This document shows positions 50,834 through 59,432 of a stretch of DNA of 64,000 nucleotides, piece after piece. Made by a program: the position numbers and the translations under genes. This stretch comes from CAWBYL01 sp963793025 (GTDB lineage: Bacteria; Actinomycetota; Acidimicrobiia; Acidimicrobiales; Acidimicrobilacustridaceae). The notes beneath the pieces were generated by a model that did no database searches, was not told where the DNA came from, and saw only the letters and a list, made by a program, of their open reading frames with translations. Numbering within the stretch: position 1 is the stretch's first letter; every line of letters starts with the position of its first letter. The DNA lies in NCBI GenBank assembly GCA_963793025.1, contig CAWBYL010000005.1, forward strand, positions 124,001-188,000, in the 5' to 3' direction.

Positions 50834-52270
50834 GTGTTCAGAGAGCAACAAGCGAGACCGGTGGGCAGCCACCGGAGCTCGAGCCGTGGGGGGCGCTCGC
50901 GAAGCGCAACGGCTCTGGTCGCCGTGGTGGCCGTGATGGCGCTGTTCGCCACGGCGTGCGGCAGCAGTGGCCGCTCCGAGTCGCCGACCGACACCAGCTC
51001 GTCGGGGGGCGGCGAGGGTGAGTCGGCGACGATGTTCGGCGACCTGCCGTCTCCGTGTGGTGAGGGAGACGCGTCGGGCGCCACCCAGCTGGGTGTGACC
51101 GACACGTCGATCACCATCGGCTACGGCGACGACGCCGGTTACCAGGCCGCGCCGGGCCTCAGCCACGAGATCAGCGACGCCATGCGCGGCATGATCAAGT
51201 GGTGCAACGACCAGGGGGGCATCAACGGTCGTGAGGTGATCGGCCACTACGGAGACGCCAAGATCTTCGAGGTCAACAACGTGATGACCGAGGCGTGCCA
51301 GACCGACTTCATGCTCGTGGGTGAGGGCTGGTCGGCGGACTCGTCCCAGGAGGAGGTGCGCCTCGGGTGCAACCTCGCCGCCGTGCCCACCTTCTCGGTG
51401 AGCCCGGCCTTCGCCAACGCCAAGCTGATGATCCAGCCGGTGCCGAACCCGATCGACTACACGCCGGTCGAGATCGCGGCCGCCATGCAGAAGAAGTTCC
51501 CGGACAAGATCACCAAGTCGGCGGTGATGTACGCCAACTACGCGTCGACCAAGGACACCAAGGACAAGGTGCTGGCGTCGTACCCGGACTTCGGGTTCAC
51601 GTTCCTCGACTGCCCGCAGGAGTACGCCATCGCCGGGGAGTCGGACTGGAAGCCGTTCGTCCAGCGTCTGAAGGACTGCGGGGCCGAGGTCGTGTACTTC
51701 ACCGGATCACCGGCGCCGAACTTCGAGAACGTCCTCGACGCGGCCAACCAGATCGGTTTCGACCCCATCTGGATCACCGACGCCAACTTCTACGACGAGG
51801 CCTTCGCCAAGTGGAACACCAACGGCAACGCCGACAACGTGTACGTGCGTGAGGCGTTCATCCCGTTCAGCGAGGCGAGTGAGAACCCGGCCACCCAGCA
51901 GTTCCTCGACATCGTCAGGGGCAACGGCGGGGACGTGAACCAGCTGGGCATGCAGGGGGCCTCGGCCTTCCTGCTGTGGGCCACGGGCGCCAAGGCGTGC
52001 GGGTCGACCCTGACCAGCACGTGCGTGATGGACGAGCTGGCCAAGGTCACGAGCTGGACCGGTGGAGGACTGCACGCCGAGACCAACCCGGTCAGCAACA
52101 AGCCGCCGGACTGCGGACTCGTGCTCAAGATGAACGGCACCGCGTACGAGCGCTACTACCCCGAGGAAGTCGCCACCTACGACTGCGACCCGAGCTACGT
52201 GGTCCAGGTCACGGGGGCGATCGTCGACGGGGCCAACCTCGACGCCAACCGGGTCGTCCAACCGGGCTGA
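50834..52270 (+). CDS. Substrate-binding lipoprotein of a branched-chain-amino-acid-type ABC uptake system (paralog 1)
   Basis: A 478-residue periplasmic-binding-fold lipoprotein of the LivK/type-I class. Signal: basic N-terminus, hydrophobic VAVVAVMALFATAC with lipobox Cys. Then a Ser/Gly linker and the domains (TDTSITIGYGDDAGYQ, MIKWCNDQGGINGREVIGHYGDAKI, VYFTGSPAPNFENVLDAANQIGFDPIWITDANFYDEAF). A conserved Cys set (SPCGEG, WCND, EACQ, LGCN, DCPQ, KDCGAE, KACGS, TCVM, DCGL, DCDPS) suggests disulfides. GTG at 50834, with a GGGGGGAA ribosome site. It is very similar to paralog 3. No permease or ATPase gene is nearby. Confidence 0.88.
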   Translation: MFREQQARPVGSHRSSSRGGRSRSATALVAVVAVMALFATACGSSGRSESPTDTSSSGGGEGESATMFGDLPSPCGEGDASGATQLGVTDTSITIGYGDDAGYQAAPGLSHEISDAMRGMIKWCNDQGGINGREVIGHYGDAKIFEVNNVMTEACQTDFMLVGEGWSADSSQEEVRLGCNLAAVPTFSVSPAFANAKLMIQPVPNPIDYTPVEIAAAMQKKFPDKITKSAVMYANYASTKDTKDKVLASYPDFGFTFLDCPQEYAIAGESDWKPFVQRLKDCGAEVVYFTGSPAPNFENVLDAANQIGFDPIWITDANFYDEAFAKWNTNGNADNVYVREAFIPFSEASENPATQQFLDIVRGNGGDVNQLGMQGASAFLLWATGAKACGSTLTSTCVMDELAKVTSWTGGGLHAETNPVSNKPPDCGLVLKMNGTAYERYYPEEVATYDCDPSYVVQVTGAIVDGANLDANRVVQPG

Positions 52271-52288
52271 CATCGACCGTTGTTCCTG

Positions 52289-52321
52289 GGGGCGGCGATG
52301 CGATCGTGGCATCGCCGCCCC
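52289..52321 (+). terminator. Hairpin terminator after SBP paralog 1
   Basis: Arms GGGGCGGCGATGC and GCATCGCCGCCCC form a perfect 13-bp stem with a seven-base loop, 18 bases after the stop codon. Confidence 0.8.
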
Positions 52322-52443
52322 TGGCGCGTGTCGCCTGAAGCGACGGTGACACGCTTGTCCTCGTCGACCCACCCGGCCGGGTCGGTCGACGAGCATCGAG
52401 GTCGTCGATCCCGACGGCCCAGACAGTGAGGGGGAAGCGCGAA

Positions 52444-53874
52444 GTGGTCAACAGAGAATGGGATCGAGAGACGAGAGGACGAGCGCGTCGTCGAGTCCGG
52501 CCGGTGGCGGTTCTCGTCGCCGTCGTGGCGGTGGTGAGCCTCGTGGCCACGGCCTGCGGCAGCGGCCGCAGTGATTCCGAGGGTGACGGAGGCGGGGGCG
52601 CAAGCGCCACGACGGTGGCGGCCGGCGACGCCACGTTCGGTGACATGGCGTCGCCGTGCGGCCCCGGTGAGGGCGGGCCGGCCACCGGTCAGGGCGTGAC
52701 CGAGGACCAGATCACCATCGGCTACGGCGACGACTCCGGCTACGCCGCGGCGCCGGGGTTGAACAAGGAGATGTCCGACGCCATCGTCGCCATGATGGAC
52801 TGGTGCAACGAGCAGGGGGGCATCAACGGGCGCAAGGTGGTCGGGAACTTCTACGACGCCAAGATCACCGAGGTCAACAACGCCATGACCGAGGCGTGCA
52901 GCCAGGTCTTCATGCTCGTCGGCCAGGGCTGGTCGCTCGACTCGGCCCAGGAGCAGACGCGGCTCGGCTGTGGCCTGCCGGCGGTGCCGACCTACACGGT
53001 CAGCCCCCAGTTCGCCCACGGCAAGCTGATGTACCAGCCGACGCCGAACCCGGTGGACGTCATGTCGGTGCAGCACGAGTTCGCCATGGCCGCGGCCTTC
53101 CCCGACGAGGTGAAGAAGGCGGCCACGATGTTCGGCAACTACGCCGCCACGATCGACAGCACCGAGAAGTTCCAGCTGTCGGCCGAGCAGGCCGGCTGGA
53201 CGTTCCTCGACTGCCCTCAGTCCTACGCCATCGGTGGCGAGTCGGACTGGAAGCCGTTCCTCCAGCGGTTGAAGGACTGCGGGGCCGAGGTCGTGTACTT
53301 CTCGGGGTCGCCGTACCCGAACTTCGAGAACGTGCTCGATGCCGCCGCCCAGATCGACTACTCGCCGTTGTGGATGACGGAGGCCAACTTCTACGACGCC
53401 AAGTTCGCGGCGTGGAACACCTCGGGCAACGCCGACAAGGTCTACGTACGGATGGTCTACTACCCGTTCGAGCAGGCCGATTCCCAGCCCGCGGTGCAGC
53501 AGTACCTCGATCTGGTGAAGGCCTCCGGAGGTGAGACCAGCCTCCTCGGGATGCAGGCCACGGCGGCGTTCCTGCTGTGGGCCCAGGGGGCCCAGGAGTG
53601 CGGGGCCGACCTCACGCGGGACTGCGTGATGTCCAAGTTGTCGACGGTCGACGAGTTCACCGCCGGTGGGCTCCAGGCCGCGGCCAACCCGGGCGGCAAC
53701 CTCCCGGGAGACTGCGGCATGGTCCTCAAGATGAGCGGCACGACCTACGAGCAGGTGCTCCCGAGCACCATCGGGGAGTTCCAGTGCAGCGAGGACTACC
53801 TGGTCACCCTCACCGGCCCGGTGGTCGATCGAGCCGCGCTCGACGCCAATCGGATCGCGACCGGGGCGGGCTGA
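52444..53874 (+). CDS. Substrate-binding lipoprotein, LivK-type (paralog 2, divergent)
   Basis: A 476-residue protein with the same plan as its neighbours: basic start, VAVLVAVVAVVSLVATAC with lipobox, linker, and the type-I fold (EDQITIGYGDDSGYAAAPGL, MMDWCNEQGGINGRKVVGNFYDAKITEVNN, VYFSGSPYPNFENVLDAAAQIDYSPLWMTEANFYDAKF). It keeps the Cys pattern but differs from paralogs 1 and 3 in the ligand-facing stretch after AVPTYTVSPQFAHGK (MYQPTPNPVDVMS rather than MIQPVPNPIDYTP), so it may bind a different ligand. The GTG at 52444 follows GAGGGGGAAG; it matches the start position in the paralogs better than GTG at 52426. Confidence 0.87.
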   Translation: MVNREWDRETRGRARRRVRPVAVLVAVVAVVSLVATACGSGRSDSEGDGGGGASATTVAAGDATFGDMASPCGPGEGGPATGQGVTEDQITIGYGDDSGYAAAPGLNKEMSDAIVAMMDWCNEQGGINGRKVVGNFYDAKITEVNNAMTEACSQVFMLVGQGWSLDSAQEQTRLGCGLPAVPTYTVSPQFAHGKLMYQPTPNPVDVMSVQHEFAMAAAFPDEVKKAATMFGNYAATIDSTEKFQLSAEQAGWTFLDCPQSYAIGGESDWKPFLQRLKDCGAEVVYFSGSPYPNFENVLDAAAQIDYSPLWMTEANFYDAKFAAWNTSGNADKVYVRMVYYPFEQADSQPAVQQYLDLVKASGGETSLLGMQATAAFLLWAQGAQECGADLTRDCVMSKLSTVDEFTAGGLQAAANPGGNLPGDCGMVLKMSGTTYEQVLPSTIGEFQCSEDYLVTLTGPVVDRAALDANRIATGAG

Positions 53875-53937
53875 TCGGGTAGCGGCTCGCCGCCCGTGAT
53901 GGGCGCCGGGGCATCCGACTCCGGACCGACGAGCTCC

Positions 53938-53967
53938 GAGGGGCCGGCCCGCGAGGGCCGGCCCCTC
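53938..53967 (+). terminator. Hairpin terminator after SBP paralog 2
   Basis: Arms GAGGGGCCGGCCC and GGGCCGGCCCCTC form a perfect 13-bp stem with loop GCGA, about 65 bases after the stop. Confidence 0.8.
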
Positions 53968-54092
53968 TGCCGTGGTCGGCGGGCCCCATGCAGCTGACGA
54001 GGTGCGAGCAGGTGCTACCTTTCCTGGCTCGACGGGCAGGGTCCGTCGTGAAGGGGGTACCGAAGTGGTGCCCGCCCAACAGGGGGAGTCTC

Positions 54093-55511
54093 ATGGTCCA
54101 AGAGGAACGAACTGATCGACCGGGCAGAAGCCGGTCGACTCGACGAGGCGCAGCAACGCTTGTCGCCATCGTGGCGGTGATGGCGCTGTTCGCCACAGCG
54201 TGTGGAAGCAGCGGTCGCTCGGATTCGTCGACCGACACCAGCTCGACCGATGGCGGCGGCGGTGGCTCCGAGACCTTCGGTGACCTGGCGTCACCGTGTG
54301 GTGAGGGCGATGCGTCGGGCGCCACCCAGCAGGGCGTGACCGACCAGTCGATCACCATCACCTATGGCGACGACGCCGGCTACCCGTCGTCCCCGGGTCT
54401 GAACCACGAGATGTCCGACGCGATGGAAGCCATGATCAAGTGGTGCAACGACCAGGGCGGCATCAACGGTCGTGAGGTCATCGGCAACTACGGCGACGCC
54501 CAGATCACCGAGGTCGTCAACCAGATGACCGAGGCCTGCCAGTCGGCGTTCATGCTCGTCGGTGAAGGCTGGTCGCTCGACTCGGCCCAGGAGGAGACCC
54601 GCCTCGGGTGCAACCTGGCCGCCGTGCCCACCTATTCGGTGAGTGCCGCCTTCGCCAACGGCAAGGACATGATCCAGCCGGTGCCCAACCCGATCGACTA
54701 CACGCCGGTCGAGATCGCGGCAGCGATGCAGAAGCAGTTCCCGGACAAGATCACCAAGTCCGCCGTCATGTTCGCCAACTACGCGGCGACCATCGACACC
54801 AAGGACAAGGTGCTGGCGTCGTACCCGGACTTCGGGTTCACCTTCCTCGACTGCCCGCAGTCGTACAACATCGCCGGTGAGTCCGACTGGAAGCCCTTCG
54901 CTCAGCGGCTGAAGGACTGCGGGGCCGAGGTGGTCTACTTCACCGGCTCGCCGTTCCCGAACTTCGAGAACCTCCTCGATGCCGCCGCCCAGATCGACTA
55001 CAAGCCGATCTGGATCACCGACGCCAACTTCTACGACCTGGCCTTCGCCCAGTGGAACACCAGCGGCAACGCCGACAACGTCTACGTCCGTGAGGCGTTC
55101 ATCCCGCTCGAGGAGGCCAGCAGCAACCCGGCCACCCAGGACTACATCGACATCGTCAAGGGCAACGGCGGTGACGTGAACCAGCTCGGCATGCAGTCGG
55201 CCTCGGCCTTCCTGCTGTGGGCCACGGGCGCCAAGGCGTGCGGGTCGACCCTCACCAGCGCCTGTGTGATGGACGAGCTGGGCAAGGTGACCGACTGGAC
55301 CGGCGGCGGGCTGCACGCCCCCACCACCCCCTCCAGCAACAAGCCGCCGGACTGCGGCCTGGTGCTCAAGCTCAACGGCACCGCCTACGAGCGCTACTAC
55401 CCGGAGGAAGTCGCCACCTACGACTGCGATCCCAGCTACGTCGTGCAGGTCACGGGGGCTGTGGTCGATCAGGCCAACCTCGACGCCAACCGGATCGCTC
55501 AGCCCGGCTGA
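54093..55511 (+). CDS. Substrate-binding lipoprotein, LivK-type (paralog 3)
   Basis: A 472-residue lipoprotein (signal VAIVAVMALFATAC) nearly the same as paralog 1 over the mature domain. Shared blocks include QPVPNPIDYTPVEIAAAMQK, DKVLASYPDFGFTFLDCPQ, VNQLGMQSASAFLLWATGAK and YERYYPEEVATYDCDPSYVV. Long stretches are identical at DNA level, which means a fairly recent duplication. The ATG at 54093 has AGGGGGAGTC before it. It has its own promoter space of about 125 bases after the previous terminator. Ligands of this fold include branched-chain amino acids, amides, urea and aromatic acids. Confidence 0.88.
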   Translation: MVQEERTDRPGRSRSTRRGAATLVAIVAVMALFATACGSSGRSDSSTDTSSTDGGGGGSETFGDLASPCGEGDASGATQQGVTDQSITITYGDDAGYPSSPGLNHEMSDAMEAMIKWCNDQGGINGREVIGNYGDAQITEVVNQMTEACQSAFMLVGEGWSLDSAQEETRLGCNLAAVPTYSVSAAFANGKDMIQPVPNPIDYTPVEIAAAMQKQFPDKITKSAVMFANYAATIDTKDKVLASYPDFGFTFLDCPQSYNIAGESDWKPFAQRLKDCGAEVVYFTGSPFPNFENLLDAAAQIDYKPIWITDANFYDLAFAQWNTSGNADNVYVREAFIPLEEASSNPATQDYIDIVKGNGGDVNQLGMQSASAFLLWATGAKACGSTLTSACVMDELGKVTDWTGGGLHAPTTPSSNKPPDCGLVLKLNGTAYERYYPEEVATYDCDPSYVVQVTGAVVDQANLDANRIAQPG

Positions 55512-55546
55512 CGTCGCTCGGCGCTCGCGTCGACATCAGTTCCGTC

Positions 55547-55580
55547 CGAGGGCGGCGATGCGCTGGCATCGCCGCCCTCG
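55547..55580 (+). terminator. Hairpin terminator after SBP paralog 3
   Basis: Arms CGAGGGCGGCGATGC and GCATCGCCGCCCTCG form a perfect 15-bp stem with a four-base loop. The inner part GGGCGGCGATGC is the same as in the terminator of paralog 1 (52289-52321), so the terminator was duplicated together with the gene. Confidence 0.85.
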
Positions 55581-55598
55581 GCGCGTCCGGGCCCAGGG

Positions 55599-55639
55599 TT
55601 GACGGACGCCCCCCTCTTCTTTACTATTCCAATTAGGAA
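55599..55639 (+). promoter_or_regulatory. Promoter (TTGACG-N17-TACTAT) with an adjacent inverted repeat before LLM gene 2
   Basis: TTGACG at 55599-55604 and TACTAT at 55622-55627 have the ideal 17-base spacing, the clearest housekeeping-type promoter in the window. TTCC-AATTA-GGAA at 55627-55639 overlaps the predicted transcription start, a classic repressor position. The predicted leader to the ATG at 55693 is about 60 bases. Confidence 0.6.
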
Positions 55640-55692
55640 GTCATCCAGAGGGGATGGCCGGGGTCCGATAGTGACCCGACGAGGGGGCAGTC

Positions 55693-56832
55693 ATGCGGTT
55701 CTCACTGATCTACGAGGCCCAGGTGGCCGAGGTGTCACGGCGCAGCGACCACCAGATCTTCACGGAGATCATGGAGCAGGTCATGCTCGCCGAGGAGCTC
55801 GGCTTCGACGTGATCTGGGCCGTCGAGCACCACGCCCTGAACCAGTACGCCCACATGTCGGCGCCCGAGACGTTCCTGGCCTTCGTCGCCGGTCGGACCC
55901 GCCGCATCGGCATCGGCCACGGCGTCGTGTGCCTACCGCCCATGATGAACCACCCGGTGAAGGTGGCCGAGCGGATCGCCACCCTCGACATCCTCTCCGA
56001 GGGACGGCTGCACTTCGGTGTGGGCAAGGGCGGCACCCAGCAGGAGGCGGGGACCTTCGGCTACCTCAAGACCGACGCCCCGTCCATGATCGACGAGATG
56101 ATGTACCTCATCCCCCGGATCATGGTCGAGGAATCGCTCTCCTTCGACGGTGAGTGGGTGCAGTTCGAGGAGCGGTCGATCCACCCCAAGCCCTTCCAGG
56201 ACCCGCATCCGCCCATGTACCTGGCGTGCACCGGGGACGAGTCCCTGACCATCGCCGGCAGCCGGGGCATCGGTGCCCTCGCCTTCGGCTTCGGTGGTCT
56301 CGACCAGGTCGCCCGCAAGAACCTGATCTACCGGGAGGCCTACGCCAACCGCGATCCCGCCGACCAGGCCGGCTTCGTGCCCAACGAGCACTTCGCCGCA
56401 CTGTGCCCGGTGATCATCTCCGACGACCGGGAGAAGGCCCGTCGCATCGGACTGCGCGGTCAGCGCTTCTTCATCGAGTCGCTCAACCAGTGGGCGGTGG
56501 GAACGCCGGGGCCCGATCCCGACTCGTGGGGCGACGACCTCACCACCACCGATGCCGACGGGAAGATGGTGGTGAAGATCGGCTCCGAGCTCATCGAGGT
56601 GGACTTCTCCAAGCCCAGCGGTGCCCTGTTCAACCCCAACAACGCCTACGGCACGGTGGAGGACTGCATCCACTACGTGCAGGCCCTCATTGACGCCGGG
56701 GCCGACGAAGTGCTGTTCATCACCCAGATGGGGACCGTGCCCCAGGACATCCAGATGGAGACGATCCGGGCTCTGGGCGAGCAGGTGATCCCCTACTTCC
56801 GAGACGCCGACGCCAGCGTCGCCGTGGCCTGA
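55693..56832 (+). CDS. LLM-class flavin/F420-dependent oxidoreductase (copy 2 of the island)
   Basis: A 379-residue luciferase-like monooxygenase or F420 enzyme: MRFSLIYEAQVAEV, LGFDVIWAVEHHALNQYAHMSAPETFLAFVAGRTRRIGIGHGVVCLP, HPVKVAERIATLDILSEGRLHFGVGKGGTQQE, PHPPMYLACTGDESLTIAGSRGIGALAFGFGG. It has a longer insert (GTPGPDPDSWGDDLTTTDADGK) than copy 1, and low overall identity to it, so they do different steps or take different substrates. The ATG at 55693 has a purine-rich GAGGGGGCAG before it. It is regulated by its own strong promoter. Confidence 0.88.
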   Translation: MRFSLIYEAQVAEVSRRSDHQIFTEIMEQVMLAEELGFDVIWAVEHHALNQYAHMSAPETFLAFVAGRTRRIGIGHGVVCLPPMMNHPVKVAERIATLDILSEGRLHFGVGKGGTQQEAGTFGYLKTDAPSMIDEMMYLIPRIMVEESLSFDGEWVQFEERSIHPKPFQDPHPPMYLACTGDESLTIAGSRGIGALAFGFGGLDQVARKNLIYREAYANRDPADQAGFVPNEHFAALCPVIISDDREKARRIGLRGQRFFIESLNQWAVGTPGPDPDSWGDDLTTTDADGKMVVKIGSELIEVDFSKPSGALFNPNNAYGTVEDCIHYVQALIDAGADEVLFITQMGTVPQDIQMETIRALGEQVIPYFRDADASVAVA

Positions 56833-56907
56833 CCCGTCGCCACCCGGGCGGTCATCTTTTCGTCGGCTAGGGGTCTGGGGGCGATGGTCCCGGGTACATG
56901 AACGGTC

Positions 56908-57066
56908 ATGGGACTCATCTTGTGGATCATCGCCGTGATCATCGGCATCGTCGGAATCGTCCAGCTCCTGCAGGGTCAGATCCTGCTGGGCATCATCCTC
57001 ATCATCGTGGCCTTTGCCGTCGGCCCCGGCGGCTGGTCGATCTTCAAGGGTCGCTCCCGAGCCTGA
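56908..57066 (+). CDS. Small two-helix membrane protein (GPGG motif)
   Basis: A 52-residue protein with two hydrophobic helices (LILWIIAVIIGIVGIVQLL and ILLGIILIIVAFAVGPGGWSIF) and a basic end. The GPGGxSxF ending is a hallmark of a small, widespread actinobacterial membrane-protein family of unknown function. The start is ATG at 56908. It is followed by a strong bidirectional terminator. Confidence 0.75.
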   Translation: MGLILWIIAVIIGIVGIVQLLQGQILLGIILIIVAFAVGPGGWSIFKGRSRA

Positions 57067-57087
57067 CCTCACGTTCCCGCCAGTCAG

Positions 57088-57125
57088 CGCGAAGGAACCC
57101 CGCCTCCGGGCGGGGTTCCTTCGCG
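57088..57125. terminator. Bidirectional hairpin terminator
   Basis: Arms CGCGAAGGAACCCCGCC and GGCGGGGTTCCTTCGCG form a perfect 17-bp stem with a four-base loop, between the convergent small membrane protein and quinoprotein genes. Confidence 0.9.
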
Positions 57126-57151
57126 TCGTGCGGTCGGGTCCGAGGGTGGCG

Positions 57152-58699
57152 TCAGCCGGGAAGGCGGTAGGCGACCAGTCGGGACGGCGAGGCCATCCCG
57201 ACGGGGACGACGAGCAGATCGCCGGCGGCTGACATCCAGCCGTTGACGCCCCCCGGCGCCTCGAAGCGACGGACGAAGGCGCCGGTCTCGCGATCGAGGG
57301 CGACCACCGTCCCGTCCAGCAACGCGGTCAGGACGAGGTCGTTGACGACGACCACCCCGCCGAGGGGGTCGCCGTCCACCTTGGTGTCCCACAGGACGGT
57401 TCCGTCGGAGGCGTCGATGGCCACGACGTCGCCGTCGTCGGTGCCGAGGGGGGAGCCGATGTAGGCCTTCTGATCGGGCGCCAGCACGGTGGGGGAGTTG
57501 ACCGCGGCCACGTACACGGTGCCTTCGGCGGTGGCCGGCGGGGTGAGAACGCCGCCGAAGGTGCCCGGGAGCACCGGAGTGGGCCCGTCGAGGGCGGTCA
57601 GCTCGTCGTTGTCGTGGAGGCCGACCGACGTCGACCAGAGGGACTCACCGGTGGACGGGTCGAGGCCGACGACGACGCCGCCCTTGCCCGTCGCCACGGT
57701 GATGGCCCGCCCGTCGACGCGTGCGATCAGGGTGTGGACCAGGTCCCTGTCGAACAGGTCGTGGGGGTGGACCTGGTGGTACCAACGCAGCTCGCCGGTG
57801 TCGAGGTCGAGAGCCACCGCCGAGTCGGTGTACAGGTTGTCGCCCGGTCGGCTCGATCCATTGGGGTACTCCTCGGTGCCGGGGAAGGGGGCCGGGTTGG
57901 CGACGCCCCAGTAGACGACACGAGCCTCGGTGTCGATGGCCGGCGGATACCAGGATCCGCCGCCGGAGTTGACCTCGGGGTGTCCCCACAGGTCTCCCTG
58001 CACGGTGTCGAAGGTCCACCGGACCTCGCCGGTGGCGGCGTCGAGAGCGGTGAGCACGCCGCGATCGCCGGGGGTGTAGATGCCGCCGATGCTCACGGGG
58101 ACGGTGCTGGCCAGGACGATCCCGTCGTACACGGTCGGCTGGATGTCGACGCCCGTGGTCGGCGTGGCTGCGATCTCACGGACCCAGAGCTCGTGGCCGT
58201 CGACGGCGTCGACGGCCACGATGGCGTTCGAGCCGTGGACCCCGAACACCCGGCCGTCGGCCACCGCGACCCCGAACGGGCCGATGTTGAAGCCCGAGGG
58301 CTCGGTCCGCCACCGCTCCGACCCGGTCTGGCGGTCGATCGCGACGATGACCCCGGTGCTGTCCGCCACATACACGGTCTCGCCCACGATGAGGGGAACG
58401 GTCGTGAGGGCGCCGCCGATCTCCGCTTCCCAGGCCTTCTCCAGGGTGCGGACGTTGGTGGCCGTGATGGTGGAGTCGAAGGTGGCCCGGGAGTTGTCGT
58501 AGTCCCGGCCCGGCAGGACCCAGTCCGCCGAGCTCGCCTGGTACTCGGCCGAGGGGAGGGGGACCGTGGCCTGCGCCGTGGTGGAGACGGGCGAGGACGA
58601 GTCGCTGCTGCACGCGACGACGAGGGCGGCGACGACGGCGGCGGCCACGAGGGCGCGCCGGCGGAGCATGATCGTGGTGCTGCGGTTCCCCCCTGGCAT
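57152..58699 (-). CDS. PQQ-binding-type beta-propeller (quinoprotein dehydrogenase-like) lipoprotein
   Basis: A 515-residue exported lipoprotein (signal RALVAAAVVAALVVAC). It is an eight-bladed propeller with repeated blade ends such as VIVAIDRQTGSERWRTE, ALDAATGEVRWTFD, ALDLDTGELRWYHQ and GLDPSTGESLWST. The block GGGSWYPPAIDTEARVVYWGVANPAPFPG with RPGDNLYTDSAVALDLDTGELRWYHQVHPHDLFDRD matches the active-site region of PQQ alcohol dehydrogenases, including the catalytic-Asp region PHDLFDRD. There is no cytochrome c domain. PQQ synthesis genes are not in the window. The start is ATG at 58699. Confidence 0.85.
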   Translation of the reverse strand: MPGGNRSTTIMLRRRALVAAAVVAALVVACSSDSSSPVSTTAQATVPLPSAEYQASSADWVLPGRDYDNSRATFDSTITATNVRTLEKAWEAEIGGALTTVPLIVGETVYVADSTGVIVAIDRQTGSERWRTEPSGFNIGPFGVAVADGRVFGVHGSNAIVAVDAVDGHELWVREIAATPTTGVDIQPTVYDGIVLASTVPVSIGGIYTPGDRGVLTALDAATGEVRWTFDTVQGDLWGHPEVNSGGGSWYPPAIDTEARVVYWGVANPAPFPGTEEYPNGSSRPGDNLYTDSAVALDLDTGELRWYHQVHPHDLFDRDLVHTLIARVDGRAITVATGKGGVVVGLDPSTGESLWSTSVGLHDNDELTALDGPTPVLPGTFGGVLTPPATAEGTVYVAAVNSPTVLAPDQKAYIGSPLGTDDGDVVAIDASDGTVLWDTKVDGDPLGGVVVVNDLVLTALLDGTVVALDRETGAFVRRFEAPGGVNGWMSAAGDLLVVPVGMASPSRLVAYRLPG

Positions 58700-58784
58700 G
58701 GAAGCGCAAGCTAGTGGAGCAGGCTGATCGAAGCGGGGTGCCGATCGCTCTGGCCGGCGGCGTCCGCTCGGGGCGGGGTGGGGG

Positions 58785-59114
58785 TCAACGAGCGAGCTGG
58801 CGCAACAGCACGATCCGGCGATGGAGGGCGAGGTGGAGGCGGGCCACGTCCTCGTTCGTGCCGGTGCTCCGGAACCAGGCGGACGGGCGGCGCGACCGGG
58901 GTCCGGAGCTGACCATGATCGCTTCGTAGCTCGTCCGATCGGCAGGGGGGAGGGCGTCGACCGCGGCGTGGTCGCAGCAGCGCATCTGGCGCCAGGCCGT
59001 GGAGACCGCCTCGGGGTGGGCCACGAGCCGGCGGTCGATCTCGTGGAGGTGTTCGGCGACCTCGGCGAGGACGACGCGTGGATCGTCCGGATGTTCCATC
59101 TCGACGAGCGACAT
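58785..59114 (-). CDS. Hypothetical protein, 109 residues
   Basis: No family recognised. A soluble, largely helical, charged protein (VLAEVAEHLHEIDRRLVAHPEAVSTAWRQMRCCDHAAVDALPPADRTSYEAIM, then a C-terminal helix ARLHLALHRRIVLLRQL). One Cys-Cys-Asp-His (CCDH) is present. The ATG at 59114 is supported by AGGAGG eight bases upstream, so it is likely a true gene. It is downstream of no obvious partner; the quinoprotein gene follows on the same strand. Confidence 0.6.
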   Translation of the reverse strand: MSLVEMEHPDDPRVVLAEVAEHLHEIDRRLVAHPEAVSTAWRQMRCCDHAAVDALPPADRTSYEAIMVSSGPRSRRPSAWFRSTGTNEDVARLHLALHRRIVLLRQLAR

Positions 59115-59303
59115 GGCCTTGCCTCCTGACGGAGCGCCTGGTGTCAGCCGGTGGCTGACTCAGGCAAGGTATCGACCGCCCGTGTCCGGTCGTTGAGCAG
59201 GAACCCAACGGAACGGGAACTCTCGGCGAATCGCTCGATGCCCGGGCGGACCGCTCTCAGCCGCCGCCGGTGGCGCAGCACACCGATCGGATGATGCCTG
59301 AAG

Positions 59304-59375
59304 CGCCCCCGGGAGGACTCGAACCTCCGCACATGGTTTAGGAAACCAATGCTCTATCCCCTGAGCTACGAGGGC
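59304..59375 (-). tRNA. tRNA-Arg (anticodon CCU)
   Basis: On the minus strand a cloverleaf folds: acceptor GCCCTCG with CGGGGGC, D arm GCTC with GAGC, anticodon loop TTCCTAA giving CCT, T arm GGAGG-TTCGAGT-CCTCC. It reads the AGG codon, rare in such GC-rich genomes. CCA is not encoded. Confidence 0.92.
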
Positions 59376-59432
59376 GGGGACGGCTCGTCGGTGGGCGCCG
59401 GAGCACCGCAGGACGGCCGTGAGCAGGAGATC

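Noticed and set aside
50834..55511. Complete branched-chain amino-acid ABC transporter operon
   Set aside because: No LivH/LivM permease or LivG/LivF ATPase gene is found within the window.
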